Below, one piece after another: positions 11,336 through 22,301 of a stretch of DNA of 64,000 nucleotides. The position numbers and the translations under genes were made by a program. The stretch comes from Phlebopus portentosus (Eukaryota > Basidiomycota > Agaricomycetes > Boletales > Boletinellaceae): NCBI GenBank assembly GCA_037892935.1, contig JAYXKI010000001.1:2852001-2916000 (forward strand). Direction: 5' to 3'. Every line of letters starts with the position of its first letter. The stretch's first letter is position 1. The notes beneath the pieces were generated by a model. The model was given only the letters and a program-made list of their open reading frames with translations, had not been told where the DNA came from and did no database searches.

Positions 11336-12236
11336 ATGATGCACAGTAGCAATTCGAATTGAAGGCTACAGAATACGGTAGTGCAACGAGATGGTGGACT
11401 GAGTTATCAGATGTGCTCATTGATCTTCCGCATTCCGAGTCCCAGATGTCGATTTGTCAATTACGACGCTCACCTTCCGAGCAACATTACAAGTCTCATG
11501 AGTAAATTCATCTTCACAGAGAAAAGTGAGTAGTCGCTTTCGTGGTGCATCGGCGAAGGAAACAGATAAAATAGAACGAGAATCCTTGCATCCCGATCTG
11601 CGTGACCATCTGAAATGTGTCGACCCGGTGCTAGCCATGATTCCGGTTTGAGGAAGGCAGGAGTCAAGATTGTATGATTGTATGTTCCCCTTTCACCACC
11701 TTTTTTTCTCTGCCACTAACAGAGAGCTTAGTAGGAATTGGGATCGGTGCAGGCACTGCTTATGCGTGGCCGAAAAGATTCTGACCTGATGAATATGAGA
11801 GAAAGGCAGAGAGATGGGAATTTCCCATTACGTTTTTCGCATGAACTTAATGAAACCGAAATGTTCGTTGATAGGATGAGTGGTATGGATTTGGAATCCA
11901 TAAACCTCATTAGATCTGTATTTCCAGGGAGAGGGCATCTCATGTTTGGTGACAACGCCAATCACGTACATTCTCCCGACCGCTGCGCAAACCCGCGCCC
12001 AAGTGCTCAACGTTGCATGCATTCAGTGCGTTTTGGCCACAACAACTAATGTCTATTATTGGATACGACATTATCGCCGTATCAAGTGCAATGGCAACAA
12101 AATCACCAGAAGGACGATATGAGAACGTATGTACAGCTACTTTTCCTTTCCGCAGGTATGATGCCGACAAGTATTCCGCAGCCAGAGCTATGGTTCATTA
12201 CGGAGAACTTTCAAAGACATAGAAATGGTTGATGGT
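11336..12236 (+). pseudogene. Isochorismatase-family hydrolase pseudogene
   Basis: Aligns with the intact gene at 7249-8490. The start ATG survives (11336) but is followed by a stop at 11360-11362, and most of exon 1 is deleted. Later pieces are recognisable: the sequence matching HPDLRD near 11590, the exon 4 start at gatgagtggtat near 11873 and the catalytic-Cys exon near 12026. The segment matching most of exon 3 is missing and the last exon is frameshifted. It cannot encode the enzyme. Confidence 0.85.
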
Positions 12237-12780
12237 CTATAACACGGGAAATACTAAACGACGGGGAAAAGAAAGCAGTGTAAGCTAAGAATAAATGTAA
12301 TTATTTACTGAGCTCCTTGGAATATAGACTTAAGTATCAACTGCAGGCTTCATGTCTGAGACTATCTCAGTACGATGAGGAAATCAGCGATGCTGTGCAA
12401 TGACCACCAATCGAACGCAAATACAAGAGCGTGTGAGCTTGCGCAGTTCGGACAATAATCCGTTGTGATACCTACAGGTAATTCTCTCCCGACTCGCGTT
12501 TTTCTCAGTGAAGGGTGTGGCCAGCTTTGGTTACCAATAAACGCGGGAAACATGATTGAACGTCAATCCTGACACTGCCCAGCCTGAAAGGCTGTTCGTG
12601 CTGCTCAATCCGTTCTTCGAACCGTAGCTTAATCGAAGGACCCATTATTTTGACGCACTGTCCTCGAGCAGTGATGGTTCTGTATGATAAGTGTGGTCTG
12701 CCATTCACGGGGAAAGCAAAACTTTTCTTCTCGTTCCTTAACATCGCTTCATCTCTGTGCCTTGAATTTGCTTCTTCAGC

Positions 12781-14249
12781 ATGGTGCGTTTGCTTGGTCG
12801 TCTAAGGGACTCTTGCCTAACGGTTCCTTGTTTCAAGACTATTCCTGCTGGTGTCAACCGAGATAACCTGCAATATGGGTACGTCCCAACAAAATTGATC
12901 TATCAACTTTTTGTTATTTTGTTTACTGTCTCAACCGGTGAGTTCCTCCAAACGTTTCGGGTTCTGGTATCTAACGAGGACGCGGTGCCCTCGCCCAGTC
13001 GCACATCTTGTATAGACAACTTTTCACAATAAATGGTGGCTGTTGCCCACTGTTGTACTCGCAGGCATAGGAGGTGGTCGGTTGGGCAGGTCGTTCGTGA
13101 TCAAGCCAGACGTACCTCGGAAACGCACAGGCCCCCTTTCTGATGCAGTCGGTGTTATCCACTTTCAAATGATAGCTCTGATTAATACTGACTATGTCTC
13201 CCTGCGCGTAGAATTTATGCAACCATCATAGCACCGACACCGCTCCTTGCGGCCAACTTCGTTATCCTAGGCCTGATCATTGGTCACCTGGGAGCTCAGT
13301 ACAGCCGCTTGACGCCCAAGTGGTGTGAATCTTTCTCTCTTCATCTGTCGTGCGAACGTTCAACTGATTAGTCGTTAATCCGCTGATGTTTATCAGACAC
13401 TATCCTTTTCTGCACGACTGTAGGAACTCTGAATATTTCTTCCGAAGTTCGAGGTTCTAACAAACTTATAGGACGTCACCGCACTCGTTGTGCAAGCAGC
13501 ATCAGCATCCGCTGAGTCACAAGAGGAAAACGGCGATCCCTCTACGTAAGCCATATCTGTTCGCATAGCTTATCCTGCGTCTGAGCGCTAATGAATCATA
13601 GCGGCAGCAATACAATGCTAGGAGGCATCATTCTGCAATTTGATTAATTATCCTTTCAGGAGTTTGGGTCTCGCGGTCTTAGAGTAGCGGATACTGACGC
13701 TTTGATCACAGTCGCCATCTCAATTTACACTGTACTTGGAGTCGAGTATTTCTATCGTTACCCGAAGAACAGGTCAGTTCACAACAGCCTCGAGTAAGAT
13801 TCATGGTATATGCCCTAGCCTTCAGTACCACATGTTTATTTATCTGGTGCGTTTATTGTGAATGCCTAAAACACGTTTTTTTATTTAAAAAAACTGACTT
13901 TCTATTTTTTTTTTTCAAGTGCCGTATACCGAACCATACAGCTTGCCGACGGCTGGGATGGCCGGATCATCGAGACCGAAGTCAGTCTCTTCCGCTTCCT
14001 TTTCATGAATGAGGCTTCATTGACAGACGCAATGCTGCATCACAGGTGTATTGGATGGCTCAATGACTGTGCTGGCTATCAACACGATTAACTTCTTCCA
14101 TCCTGGACTCCTGTTGAGAATGGTTTACTAAAGACAGCGAAAGGAGTTCAAGCGATATTACGCTCGCACAAGCTAACTATACTTCTTCTGCTTTGGAGAA
14201 AGAGTAGGATAGCAGTTATACGGCTGCTGGGAGTTCGCGTGTCGTCTGA
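12781..14249 (+). pseudogene. RTA1-like pseudogene
   Basis: Aligns with 9032-10566. The ATG-plus-intron start and exon 2 are intact, but exon 3 runs into a TAG shortly after its acceptor, the WWLLP segment has indels, and the penultimate exon has lost about 10 bp next to its donor (near 13981), shifting the frame. Downstream pieces up to the matching stop (gtcgtctga) remain recognisable. Confidence 0.85.
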
Positions 14250-14504
14250 CGAGGTTCCACTTCTCTCTTGTTTCCTGTGCGGTTGGTTATGGTAGGGAAC
14301 TTGAAGTTGTCGTATTCATTCAACTATGTAACTGTACGTATTACTCCGCCCAGACGGGTCTCAGTAGTATTACTGTTGCGAAGATATATTCTTAGAATAA
14401 AAGAACTTATATGGACGTTTGAATGTTTTGTTATAATGAAAGTTAGAATGGAGTTCAGACACTGCTGACATCATCCAGGCGAATCTTTCTCGAGTATAAA
14501 TTTG

Positions 14505-14537
14505 ACGCGACGCGACGGTGTTTTTCCTTCAACGCGA
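14505..14537 (+). promoter_or_regulatory. MCB/E2F-like ACGCGA cluster upstream of DHFR
   Basis: ACGCGA occurs at 14505-14510, 14510-14515 and 14532-14537, 31-63 nt before the DHFR ATG. ACGCGT-type boxes bind MBF (Mbp1/Swi6) in fungi and drive G1/S genes. Function here is inferred from motif and gene identity; the nearness to the start means part may lie in the 5' UTR. Confidence 0.4.
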
Positions 14538-14567
14538 CCGTCTTTAACCAGCTGCGTTCGTAAAGAC

Positions 14568-15290
14568 ATGCCTTCTCTAACACTCATCGTCGCTGCCACT
14601 CTTGCTAATGGCATAGGCCAGGCTGGTCGCCTTCCCTGGCGACTTTCGCACGATATGGCTTATTTCGCTCGTGTCACGACAAGCGCACCCCAAGGTAGCC
14701 AGAATGCAGTCATTATGGGCCGAAATACATGGGAGAGCATTCCTCCAAAGAACAGACCTCTGAAGGAACGGGCCAATGTTATCATCACCAGCAATTCGAA
14801 TTACTTAAAGTTGGTTACTCTACAAAGATCGCCTCTTCGCATTATTTAATTTAACAATACAATTTCTCTTTATACCAGTGGTAATAAGTCGGAACATTCA
14901 GGCAATGTCACGCTGAAGTCTAGTTTTGAAGAAGCAGTTTCAAGCGTAACGAGCCAATCAGACTCTATGACTTCCTTAAACCGGATTTTCATCATTGGAG
15001 GGGCATCCGTCTACAAACGAGCACTCGACCTCGTTGCGTCCCCCGACAATTCATCACAGTCAACGGCAGCAGATCGCATCCTCATGACACGAATATGCTC
15101 ACCGGTATTCGAAGATTGCGATGTGTTCTTCCCGGAGTTTCGCGAGATGAAAGCTACGGATGGGACACCGCTATGGACACAGGCGTCACACGAGGAGCTT
15201 GAGGCATGGGTAGGAGGTGAGGTCCCGCAAGGAAAACAGCAGGAAAAGGGGATCGAATATGAATTCCAGATGTGGACCCGCAAAGTATAG
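14568..15290 (+). CDS. DFR1: Dihydrofolate reductase
   Basis: Two exons, 14568-14809 and 14879-15290; 217 aa, usual for fungal DHFR. It reduces dihydrofolate to tetrahydrofolate with NADPH, feeding thymidylate and purine synthesis. Motifs: [12 protein letters not shown] and [10 protein letters not shown] (substrate pocket, with Asp in the usual Glu/Asp position), [12 protein letters not shown] (NADPH), a Ser/Asn-rich stretch following the RANVIIT segment, and [10 protein letters not shown] (NADPH-binding Gly pair). The ATG at 14568 gives an N-terminus that begins directly with the first beta strand. Splice phase keeps the frame across the intron after SNYL. It is convergent with the bL36 gene, 182 nt away. 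The cluster of ACGCGA motifs upstream fits S-phase expression. Confidence 0.93.
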
Positions 15291-15472
15291 ATTGAAGAAG
15301 AAAAAAAATAGAGATTTTTAAAGATTATCAGGTCGCCATGCATGTACAATACAATCCTGGGTTCCTTTCTTCCTTGACGCACAGCTCGTCGATGTCGCTG
15401 AGAGCATGTATTATCTCCATTCACTTGCGGAAGGCGGTTGACGCGAATGTCGGTCAATTGCACTGTTGAGTA

Positions 15473-15816
15473 TTATCCTTGGCGCTGTCAATGAAGTAAC
15501 CAGTAAGCTCCATTGGTACTTTCAGAATGTAACGACGACGGACCTGCTTATGTTTGGGGTTCCGCGAGCAAATAACATATACTCTTCCCTTTCTCTTCAC
15601 TACCGCACATCCATCGCACAGAAGCTTGACAGAAGATCGAACTTTCATGCCACGCACGAGCGCAGGCGCGGAACGAGAGGATGTCGTGCCTTGACGAAGG
15701 GCGAGTGCATTCGAAACAGGCAGTCGTGTTCGACTCCGTGAAAGCAAAAATGATGTTAGTTGAGCAGAGCGGTGTGCTAAGAAGCGCGAAGAGAATAGCG
15801 AGCGGAGCGTGGACAT
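15473..15816 (-). CDS. RTC6: Mitochondrial large-subunit ribosomal protein bL36m
   Basis: Two exons in transcript order: 15816-15544 and 15484-15473; 94 aa. A Ser/Arg-rich N-terminal region of about 55 aa looks like a mitochondrial targeting sequence. It is followed by the bL36 core: [14 protein letters not shown], then the [12 protein letters not shown] segment and a RNPKHKQ end, including the zinc-binding Cys residues. The last exon is only 12 nt and completes the family C-terminus as RQG-stop; reading through the intron instead stays open and adds an unrelated tail, so the splice is inferred from conservation. Divergently placed 260 nt from the DMT transporter gene. Confidence 0.88.
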
Positions 15817-16076
15817 GGTGAATGAGAAGGATGACCCGAAGGTTGCTTTCGATTTCCGGATCCTCACTAAATAATAATCACGTGCCCCTTTTCTCCAGCC
15901 CGACGGCTTCAATGCGGCTTTCTTTACTCAACTTGCCACACGGTAGGGGGACAGTATATTGTACATCTCGCTCTACACATGCTTTGTTAGCATCAAAAGA
16001 GATTAATTCTCCATTTGCATCGTACAAACAGCTTCTCGGAGGCTCCCATTCGTCCCGAGGACTCGGATTCTCAACC

Positions 16077-17512
16077 ATGACTACAATCCAGAGAGCATCC
16101 GAACAGACAGACTGGGCTGGTGGAAGGCAAGCAACAATAGTCTTTGTCTTTATGCTCATTGCATTTGTGGCAGAGAGCCAGTTGACCGAGGTAATTTGAT
16201 CAATCAAGTATCGGATTGGAGCACAGAATCTAACCATGTCCTCCTCAGTATGTCGAATCAGACCTGAACTATCGACACCCTTATCTACTACTGTGAGCAC
16301 CCAGTGACATAATTTTCGCTGCCACCGTCCCGATGATTTTGACTTTCAGTTATATGGCCCACGTCTCGTTGGTGTTTATTTTTCCGCTACACCTACTGTA
16401 TCTTCGTTGGACAACTTCACTTCCCATGAAGGCATACGTGCGCGGCCTTGCCAGAGCTATTAAAGCACATCTTACATCAAAATATATACCGGCTCCGCTG
16501 GATCTCGGAGACTCGGGCGCACCGGGCTTTCCTACCGCTAGACTCTTTTCCATCATTGCATGGTGTACGCTAGGCCTTACAATACCAGCGCTTCTCTGGT
16601 TTGCAGCGCTTAATTACGCTTCGTCAGTGTCTTTCGTCTCAAAGCTTGACATTTTCTTATACATATCACCAGTGTAAGCGATGTCACGGCTATATGGAAT
16701 TCAAATGCTTTTTGGGCGTATGTAATTTCCGTAAAGCTAAAGCATTCCGCGTGGGAGCCAAGACGACTTGCTGCGGTAGTCATTGCGAGTTTAGGAGTTG
16801 TGGTCGTGATTTATGGGAGCAAACAATCGTCTGACGCTTCAGACTCCGACGATATCAGTGCACCGTTCTTCGGTAACATGCTTACTCTCATCGCTTCCGT
16901 AGGCTACGGTTTTTATCAAGTGCTGTACAACATGTACGCAGTTCCGCCTAGCGAAGCAGAAGATGAAAGAGGCGCCTGGCGTAGATTGTCCTTCTCTTCA
17001 GACAGCGTGGAAGAAGCTCTCGTAGAGTCGGAGGTTACCGAAGGGATAAATCTCGTGGACGATATTGTCTATCCGCCTCCATTCGGCTTGTACGCCAATG
17101 CATTGACAACCGGAATGGGTATCTTGACTATCCTCATTCTTTGGATACCATTACCTCTACTTCACATGACAGACATTGAACCTTTTGCTTGGCCCAAAGA
17201 TTTGAAGACTCTCATCGCTATCTTCGGGATTTGTCTATCGGCCTTGACGTTTCTTGCAACGTTCATGGTCAGTGAGCTCCTTCGTATTCTTTGTTTTGAC
17301 TTATTCTCAATGTCGTTGAATGGCAGATCTCACTTGGTGTCTGGGGACCCATAATCACTTCCGTTGGGAATCTACTTACGATTGTCCTCGTCATAATCTC
17401 TGACTTAATATTTGGCAATGCCATCGACACTCTGACTATGTGGACCGTAGTAGGGTCGAGTATGATCGTATGTGCCTTTGCGGCGCTTGCCTACGAATCT
17501 CGTAAAGCTTAA
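16077..17512 (+). CDS. DMT-superfamily transporter (SLC35F/YML018C-like)
   Basis: Five exons: 16077-16190, 16249-16292, 16350-16622, 16673-17267, 17327-17512; 403 aa. About ten hydrophobic segments, arranged as two halves with a polar loop of about 70 aa in the middle (Ser/Glu-rich, around residues 215-275). Typical features are an aromatic ALNYASVSDVTAIWN segment at the end of one helix and the C-terminal PIITSVGNLLTIVLV helix. These resemble the EamA/SLC35F type of the drug/metabolite transporter superfamily, which in yeast includes YML018C and THI74; substrate unknown. An alternative in-frame start exists upstream at 15912, which would add 55 aa; I chose 16077 because family members start shortly before the first helix. 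Confidence 0.8.
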
Positions 17513-17752
17513 TATTACCATTACTCTCGTTCTCCATTTGTATGTGCATGTACGCCATAATTTGACATTCATCAAGGCGGTTGATGGATTTGATTCCATA
17601 GGTAGATTGGCAGACTGTGATATATCTTACTGTCGCTGAGAATCAAAACTTTCACCTTGGATGTATCTGTGTTTTGAAGACGGATAGAAGCTGCTCGAAG
17701 AATAAGAATAGAAGCTGAATGATCGGCCTTCCAAATCTGGCTACATAGGGCG

Positions 17753-17819
17753 ACGCGTCGTGACTCCTTCGTCGCGCATGTTTGTCATCCGACGCGTTTC
17801 AACCCGTGTCCTGACGCGT
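17753..17819 (+). promoter_or_regulatory. Three MluI cell-cycle boxes (ACGCGT) upstream of DNA ligase I
   Basis: Perfect ACGCGT occurs at 17753-17758, 17792-17797 and 17814-17819, the last touching the ligase ATG. MCB boxes are the binding sites of MBF, which activates DNA-replication genes, including yeast CDC9 (DNA ligase I), at G1/S. Three copies in 67 bp next to the expected target gene make a functional role likely. Confidence 0.75.
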
Positions 17820-20800
17820 ATGGGACGTCAACAAACTCTTGGTGGGCACACTGCTATATTCCATCGTGCATCTAGCTAATTGTTCAACAGGAAAGTTCTT
17901 TGAAATGCCGAAAGGAATGAAAACCGCACCTCCACAGCAAGCAAATCTGAGCGAATTATGGAGTGGCAAGGGTAAGAAAGCGAAGAAAGAAGACGCGTCT
18001 TCTGCAGTTGTCGTATCAAAGTCCGGCGACAAGGATGTCGTAATGGACGAACCGGTGAAAAATACGTTCGTGGTATGTCATAGCCTCGTGTAATCTTCTG
18101 CTTGTCACTAACATCCTCAATGCACACAGAGAAGTCGACGTCTCCTAAGCCACAGTCGAAGTCACCAAGGACGCCTGTTGAACGTTGGTCTCATCTCAGC
18201 TCGGGCATCAATATCGTATCTTACTTTTGTTTCAGAGGAAGAGGCTCGACCGAACAAGAAACGAAGAGTCATTGATTCAGACAGTGAAGCTGGCAGTGAT
18301 GGTGAAGTGGGTAAGTCAGCGCCGTTCAAAGTATGTACAGCGTCGGGTAATTGACTCGATATTTTAAAAGGTCCTTTATTTCTGAAAGCTTTAGCTCAAG
18401 TTCTCATCTGACTAAAAGGCGGCGCAACAGGCCAAGCCAAAACGACTAATTAAACGTTCGAAGAAATCCAAAGCTGCAAAACCAACGGAGGATGATGACC
18501 TTATTGACGCCTCTGAACCTCCCGAAACAAGCGAAGCCGACGAGCTGGGCGAGGAAGAGTTGGAAGAAGAGGAAGAGGCGGAAAACGTAGAAGAGAAGGC
18601 TGTCGCGTATAAGAGGTTTGTGCTTACCCTTCAACCATGTCATGGAGTCTAATGTTCTTGGTAGTGCTGAATGGGCCATATCAAGAGTCGAAGATGTTGA
18701 CATTCCTGGAGGATGGAAAAAAGAAGAACCGTAAGAGTCCACGTCTTCTGTTATTCTTGGCCTTCTGATGTCCATCGGCAGAGTGCCTTATGCCGCGCTT
18801 GCAAAGGCCTTTTCTTTAATTGAAGCCACGACGAAGCGCATTGAAAAGACGACGCTACTCACCGCGTTATTACTACTTGTCATTCGTCGGAGTGCTCCAG
18901 GCGATTACAAGTCTTTATTGCAGACCGTGTACCTATGCATCAACCGAGTATGTATGTATGTTAGGCAAGTTGTGCAAGCCCCGTTGAAAGCATGCTTGTT
19001 CCGTTCTAGCTAAGTCCCGACTATGTGGGTATTGAATTGGGCATCGGTGAAAGCATCCTACTCAAAGCTATTGCTGAGTCCACGGGTCGAAGTCTGTCTG
19101 TCATAAAAGCTGACTTGAAGAGAGAAGGTGACTTGGGTATGGTAGCAATGGTGAGTCTCTAATCTACCAATGCTTGAGACCTCTTTTAAATTAGTACCGT
19201 TTTTAGAACTCCAAGAATAGTCAGAAAACCATTTTCAAGCCTAAGCGGCTTACTGTGCCATATGTTTTTTCAAATCTTCGGGAGATTGCTCTAAGCACCG
19301 GCCATTCGGTGATTCCTCTTCTTACATTCCAATCTCTTCTCTCTTTGACAGAGCTTCGTATATGTATAGTCCCAGTCCAAAAAGGTCTCTATTATCACTA
19401 AGCTTCTTGCTGCTTGTCAGGAGCATGAGGCCAAATACATCGTTCGCAGTTTAGAAGGTAAATTGCGAATAGGTAACGCGGAGCGTTCTGTGGTGGTTGC
19501 CTTGGCCCACGCCGTTGTCCTGCACGAGAAGGAGAAAGGTTTGTATATGTCATTAAAAGCGGTAGCTCGCATTTTGAAGATCTCTATCCTAGTTGGCAAG
19601 AAATGGAGCCAAGACAAGCTTGTGAGTCGTCTTGAGCAGGGCGCCAACATCCTTAAAGCTGTCTACAGGTAAGACGAAGGAGGTATATTCTGACTCTGAG
19701 GCTCATGTGTCTATGCAGCGAACTGCCATCATACGATGAGGTTGTGCCTGTTCTTCTCGAGTCTGGGATCGACCACCTCCAAGAGAAATGCAAACTCAAG
19801 CCGGGTATACCCCTTAAACCTATGTTGGCGAAGCCAACAAAGGCAATAGGCGAGGTCCTTGATCGGTGTGAAGGCAAAAAGTTCACATGCGAGTACAAGT
19901 ACGACGGAGAACGAGCTCAGGTATTTGCTGAATTGGTCTTCGGTTGGTTTGTAGATGCTGACATTGCATTTCAAGGTCCATAGGCTTGAGGATGGGACCA
20001 TTGCTGTTTTCAGCAGAAATTCGGAAGATATGAGCAAGAAATATCCTGATCTTGTTGAACAACTGCCTCGGGTAAGCGCATTGTGGCTCATTATGTATCC
20101 AATGCCTTCATGGGGCCTGTAGTGCATCAAAGACACAGTGAAATCATTCGTCCTGGACTCTGAAGCAGTTGCCTTCGATGTCAAAGAAAACAAACTGATG
20201 CCGTTCCAAGAACTTAGTAGGAGGAAGAGGAAAGACGTCAAAGTGGAGGATATCCAAGTTCGGGTCTGTCTATTTGCGTTCGACTTGTTGTATTTGAATG
20301 GCGAAGTACGTCTGTTCATATACAGTGACATATAAAAGAGCTAATTGCTGTAAAGCCTTTACTGCGGAAACCTCTCTCCGAGCGACGTCAGATCTTGCGC
20401 GAACATTTCCGTCCTGTACACGGAGAGTTTGATTTCGCTAAGTCTTCCGACGGAGAGACGACGGAGGCAATTCAAACGTTCTTGGATGAGAGCGTTAAAG
20501 ACGGATGTGAAGGTCTCATGATTAAAATGCTCGAGACGGAGGCCAGCCACTATGAACCCAGTAAGCGGAGTGTCAACTGGCTCAAGGCAAGTGCTAATAT
20601 TTTTCACGCATTTCGATATCATGTCTAAAGCTGCATATAGCTCAAGAAAGATTATCTGGCTGGGGTGGGAGATTCGCTTGACCTTGTGGTCGTTGGTGCC
20701 TACTATGGTAAAGGCAAGCGGACAAACGTCTATGGGGCTTTTCTGCTCGCCTGCTACGATGCAGACTCGGAAGAATACCAGACGATATGTAAGATTGGTA

Positions 20801-21276
20801 CTGGTTTCAGCGATGAGGCGCTGCAGGCCCACTACGAGGCACTCAACCCTCTGGAAATGGAGAAACCCCGGGTAGATATCAAAGTCGGTAGTGCAAAGCC
20901 GGACGTCTGGTTTGAACCGAAGATCGTCTGGGAGGTGCTGACTGCTGATTTGAGTCTGAGTCCGGTTTATACCGCTGCTCAAGGACTGGTACGTGGAGTA
21001 TTTACGTCGACACAAAGTCTCCCCATGCTAAATGCGAGGGTTCATAGATTGAAGACCGAGGCATTTCTTTGCGCTTCCCACGATTTATCCGTGTAAGAGA
21101 TGACAAGAATGCAGATGACGCGACTGGACCAGAACAGGTATTGGCTTTCAAATTCCTGTAGTAATGCAAATTGACGAAATCCGGTCCAGATTGCCGAAAT
21201 GTACGAAAGGCAGACTTTGGCACAGACGAAGGGTTCAAAGAAGAACGCAGGGGATGCAGAAGATGATTTCTGGTAG
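17820..21276 (+). CDS. CDC9: DNA ligase I (ATP-dependent)
   Basis: Eighteen exons: 17820-17841, 17891-18072, 18132-18183, 18236-18330, 18419-18615, 18665-18730, 18782-18947, 19010-19150, 19207-19308, 19370-19538, 19593-19668, 19719-19920, 19976-20071, 20123-20305, 20356-20586, 20641-20988, 21048-21137, 21190-21276; 834 aa. It seals nicks between Okazaki fragments and in repair. The start is placed at 17820 because splicing exon 1 to exon 2 creates QQTLGKFF, a textbook PCNA-binding PIP box at residues 4-11. A second PIP-like QANLSELW follows near residue 27. Then come an acidic/basic linker, the DNA-binding domain (about 205-420), the nucleotidyltransferase domain with adenylated Lys ~483 in [10 protein letters not shown], and the OB fold with a [10 protein letters not shown] segment. 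Intron 20587-20640 has a GC donor. Exon-exon phases are all consistent. Confidence 0.95.
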
Positions 21277-21459
21277 ATTGTTTTGGTGTATTCGATTTGA
21301 TATTTTGCGTCTATAGCACGCAAACACCATGCATAAATGATATAATAGCCAGAGAAATCGTCAATCTACTGTCTACAAGACAAATACCATAAATACCGAT
21401 CCTGATGAGAGAGTAGAGTGTCCATCGTCCACGATCCATTTGTCCGCGGCCTCACCTGC

Positions 21460-22084
21460 CTAGGTCTTAGCGGCCCGTACTGCCTCTTCGACCTTAGCCG
21501 GGGTCTTTCCTGAGGCTACCAGCTTTTTCTCTCTTCCGCCGAGATACCAGTAATTCACAAAGCGCGCCCCTTGTGTGAGTTGAGCGGTTGTGTTTGTCAA
21601 ATGACATGCGAAGAGAAGGTAGTTCCGAGGTTGTACGCGCCATGCTGTACATAATTTCATAGCAACAACAATGAGCATGCCGAGTCAAGGATCAGATACA
21701 CGAGGCTACCACTCACCGAAGCGCATGAAGACCATGCTGGAGAGGTGTTGCAGAACGAGTCAGAAGAAGCTCGAAGGCAAAGGTAGTTGATGCGGACTTA
21801 CGAGTAGCACGCGAGAGCGGTAGTCATACTGCCGGAGATGATTTCTTCATTTTTTTTCAAGTCGGATAGTGCGGCAAGCGGCAGACCCCAGTTGGCTACC
21901 TTTGTAGACGTTAGCTGGCACGCGTCGGGAACCAGGATGTGATGGGGAAACGTACTGGTCCCCAGAAATGAGTACCTGGGAGAACGTAAGGACAGAAACA
22001 ACAAATGACACCAGTTCAACACTTACTGAAGAAATATTGACGAGCAGCGGGAGACTTGAGCCAGTTGATGAAGGTAGAGGCCAT
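21460..22084 (-). CDS. MPC1: Mitochondrial pyruvate carrier subunit 1
   Basis: Five exons in transcript order: 22084-22027, 21975-21956, 21899-21802, 21736-21717, 21644-21460; 126 aa, the usual MPC1 length. The protein forms the inner-membrane pyruvate carrier with MPC2/3. Family signature runs through [15 protein letters not shown], then the [16 protein letters not shown] segment, [19 protein letters not shown] and [17 protein letters not shown]. Two exons are only 20 nt long and restore exactly the conserved FWGP and SMVFMRF pieces. Tail-to-tail with DNA ligase I. Confidence 0.93.
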
Positions 22085-22301
22085 TTTTGAAAGAAGGTCG
22101 AGAGGAGATGTGGGGTGAGTAGGAGGTAGGAAGGAGTGGGGAGCGCTGGATAGACGGATTTTAGATTACGTAAAATGCGGTAATGGGCCGAAAAACGAAT
22201 ATAATTTCTACAGTAGACGAATAATAGCTTGTTTTAATATTTATTTGTCCTCTCCTCTTCTCCACCATCTCTCTCTCTCTCTCACACACGGTCCTCGTTG
22301 T

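Larger units (their letters stand above)
11140..14465 (+). repeat. Segmental tandem duplication, copy B (decayed)
   Basis: Collinear with 7050-10770 but riddled with small deletions and stops. The copy lies about 370 bp after copy A. Both genes in it are broken, and the intergenic spacer and 3' flank are still recognisable. Confidence 0.85.
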
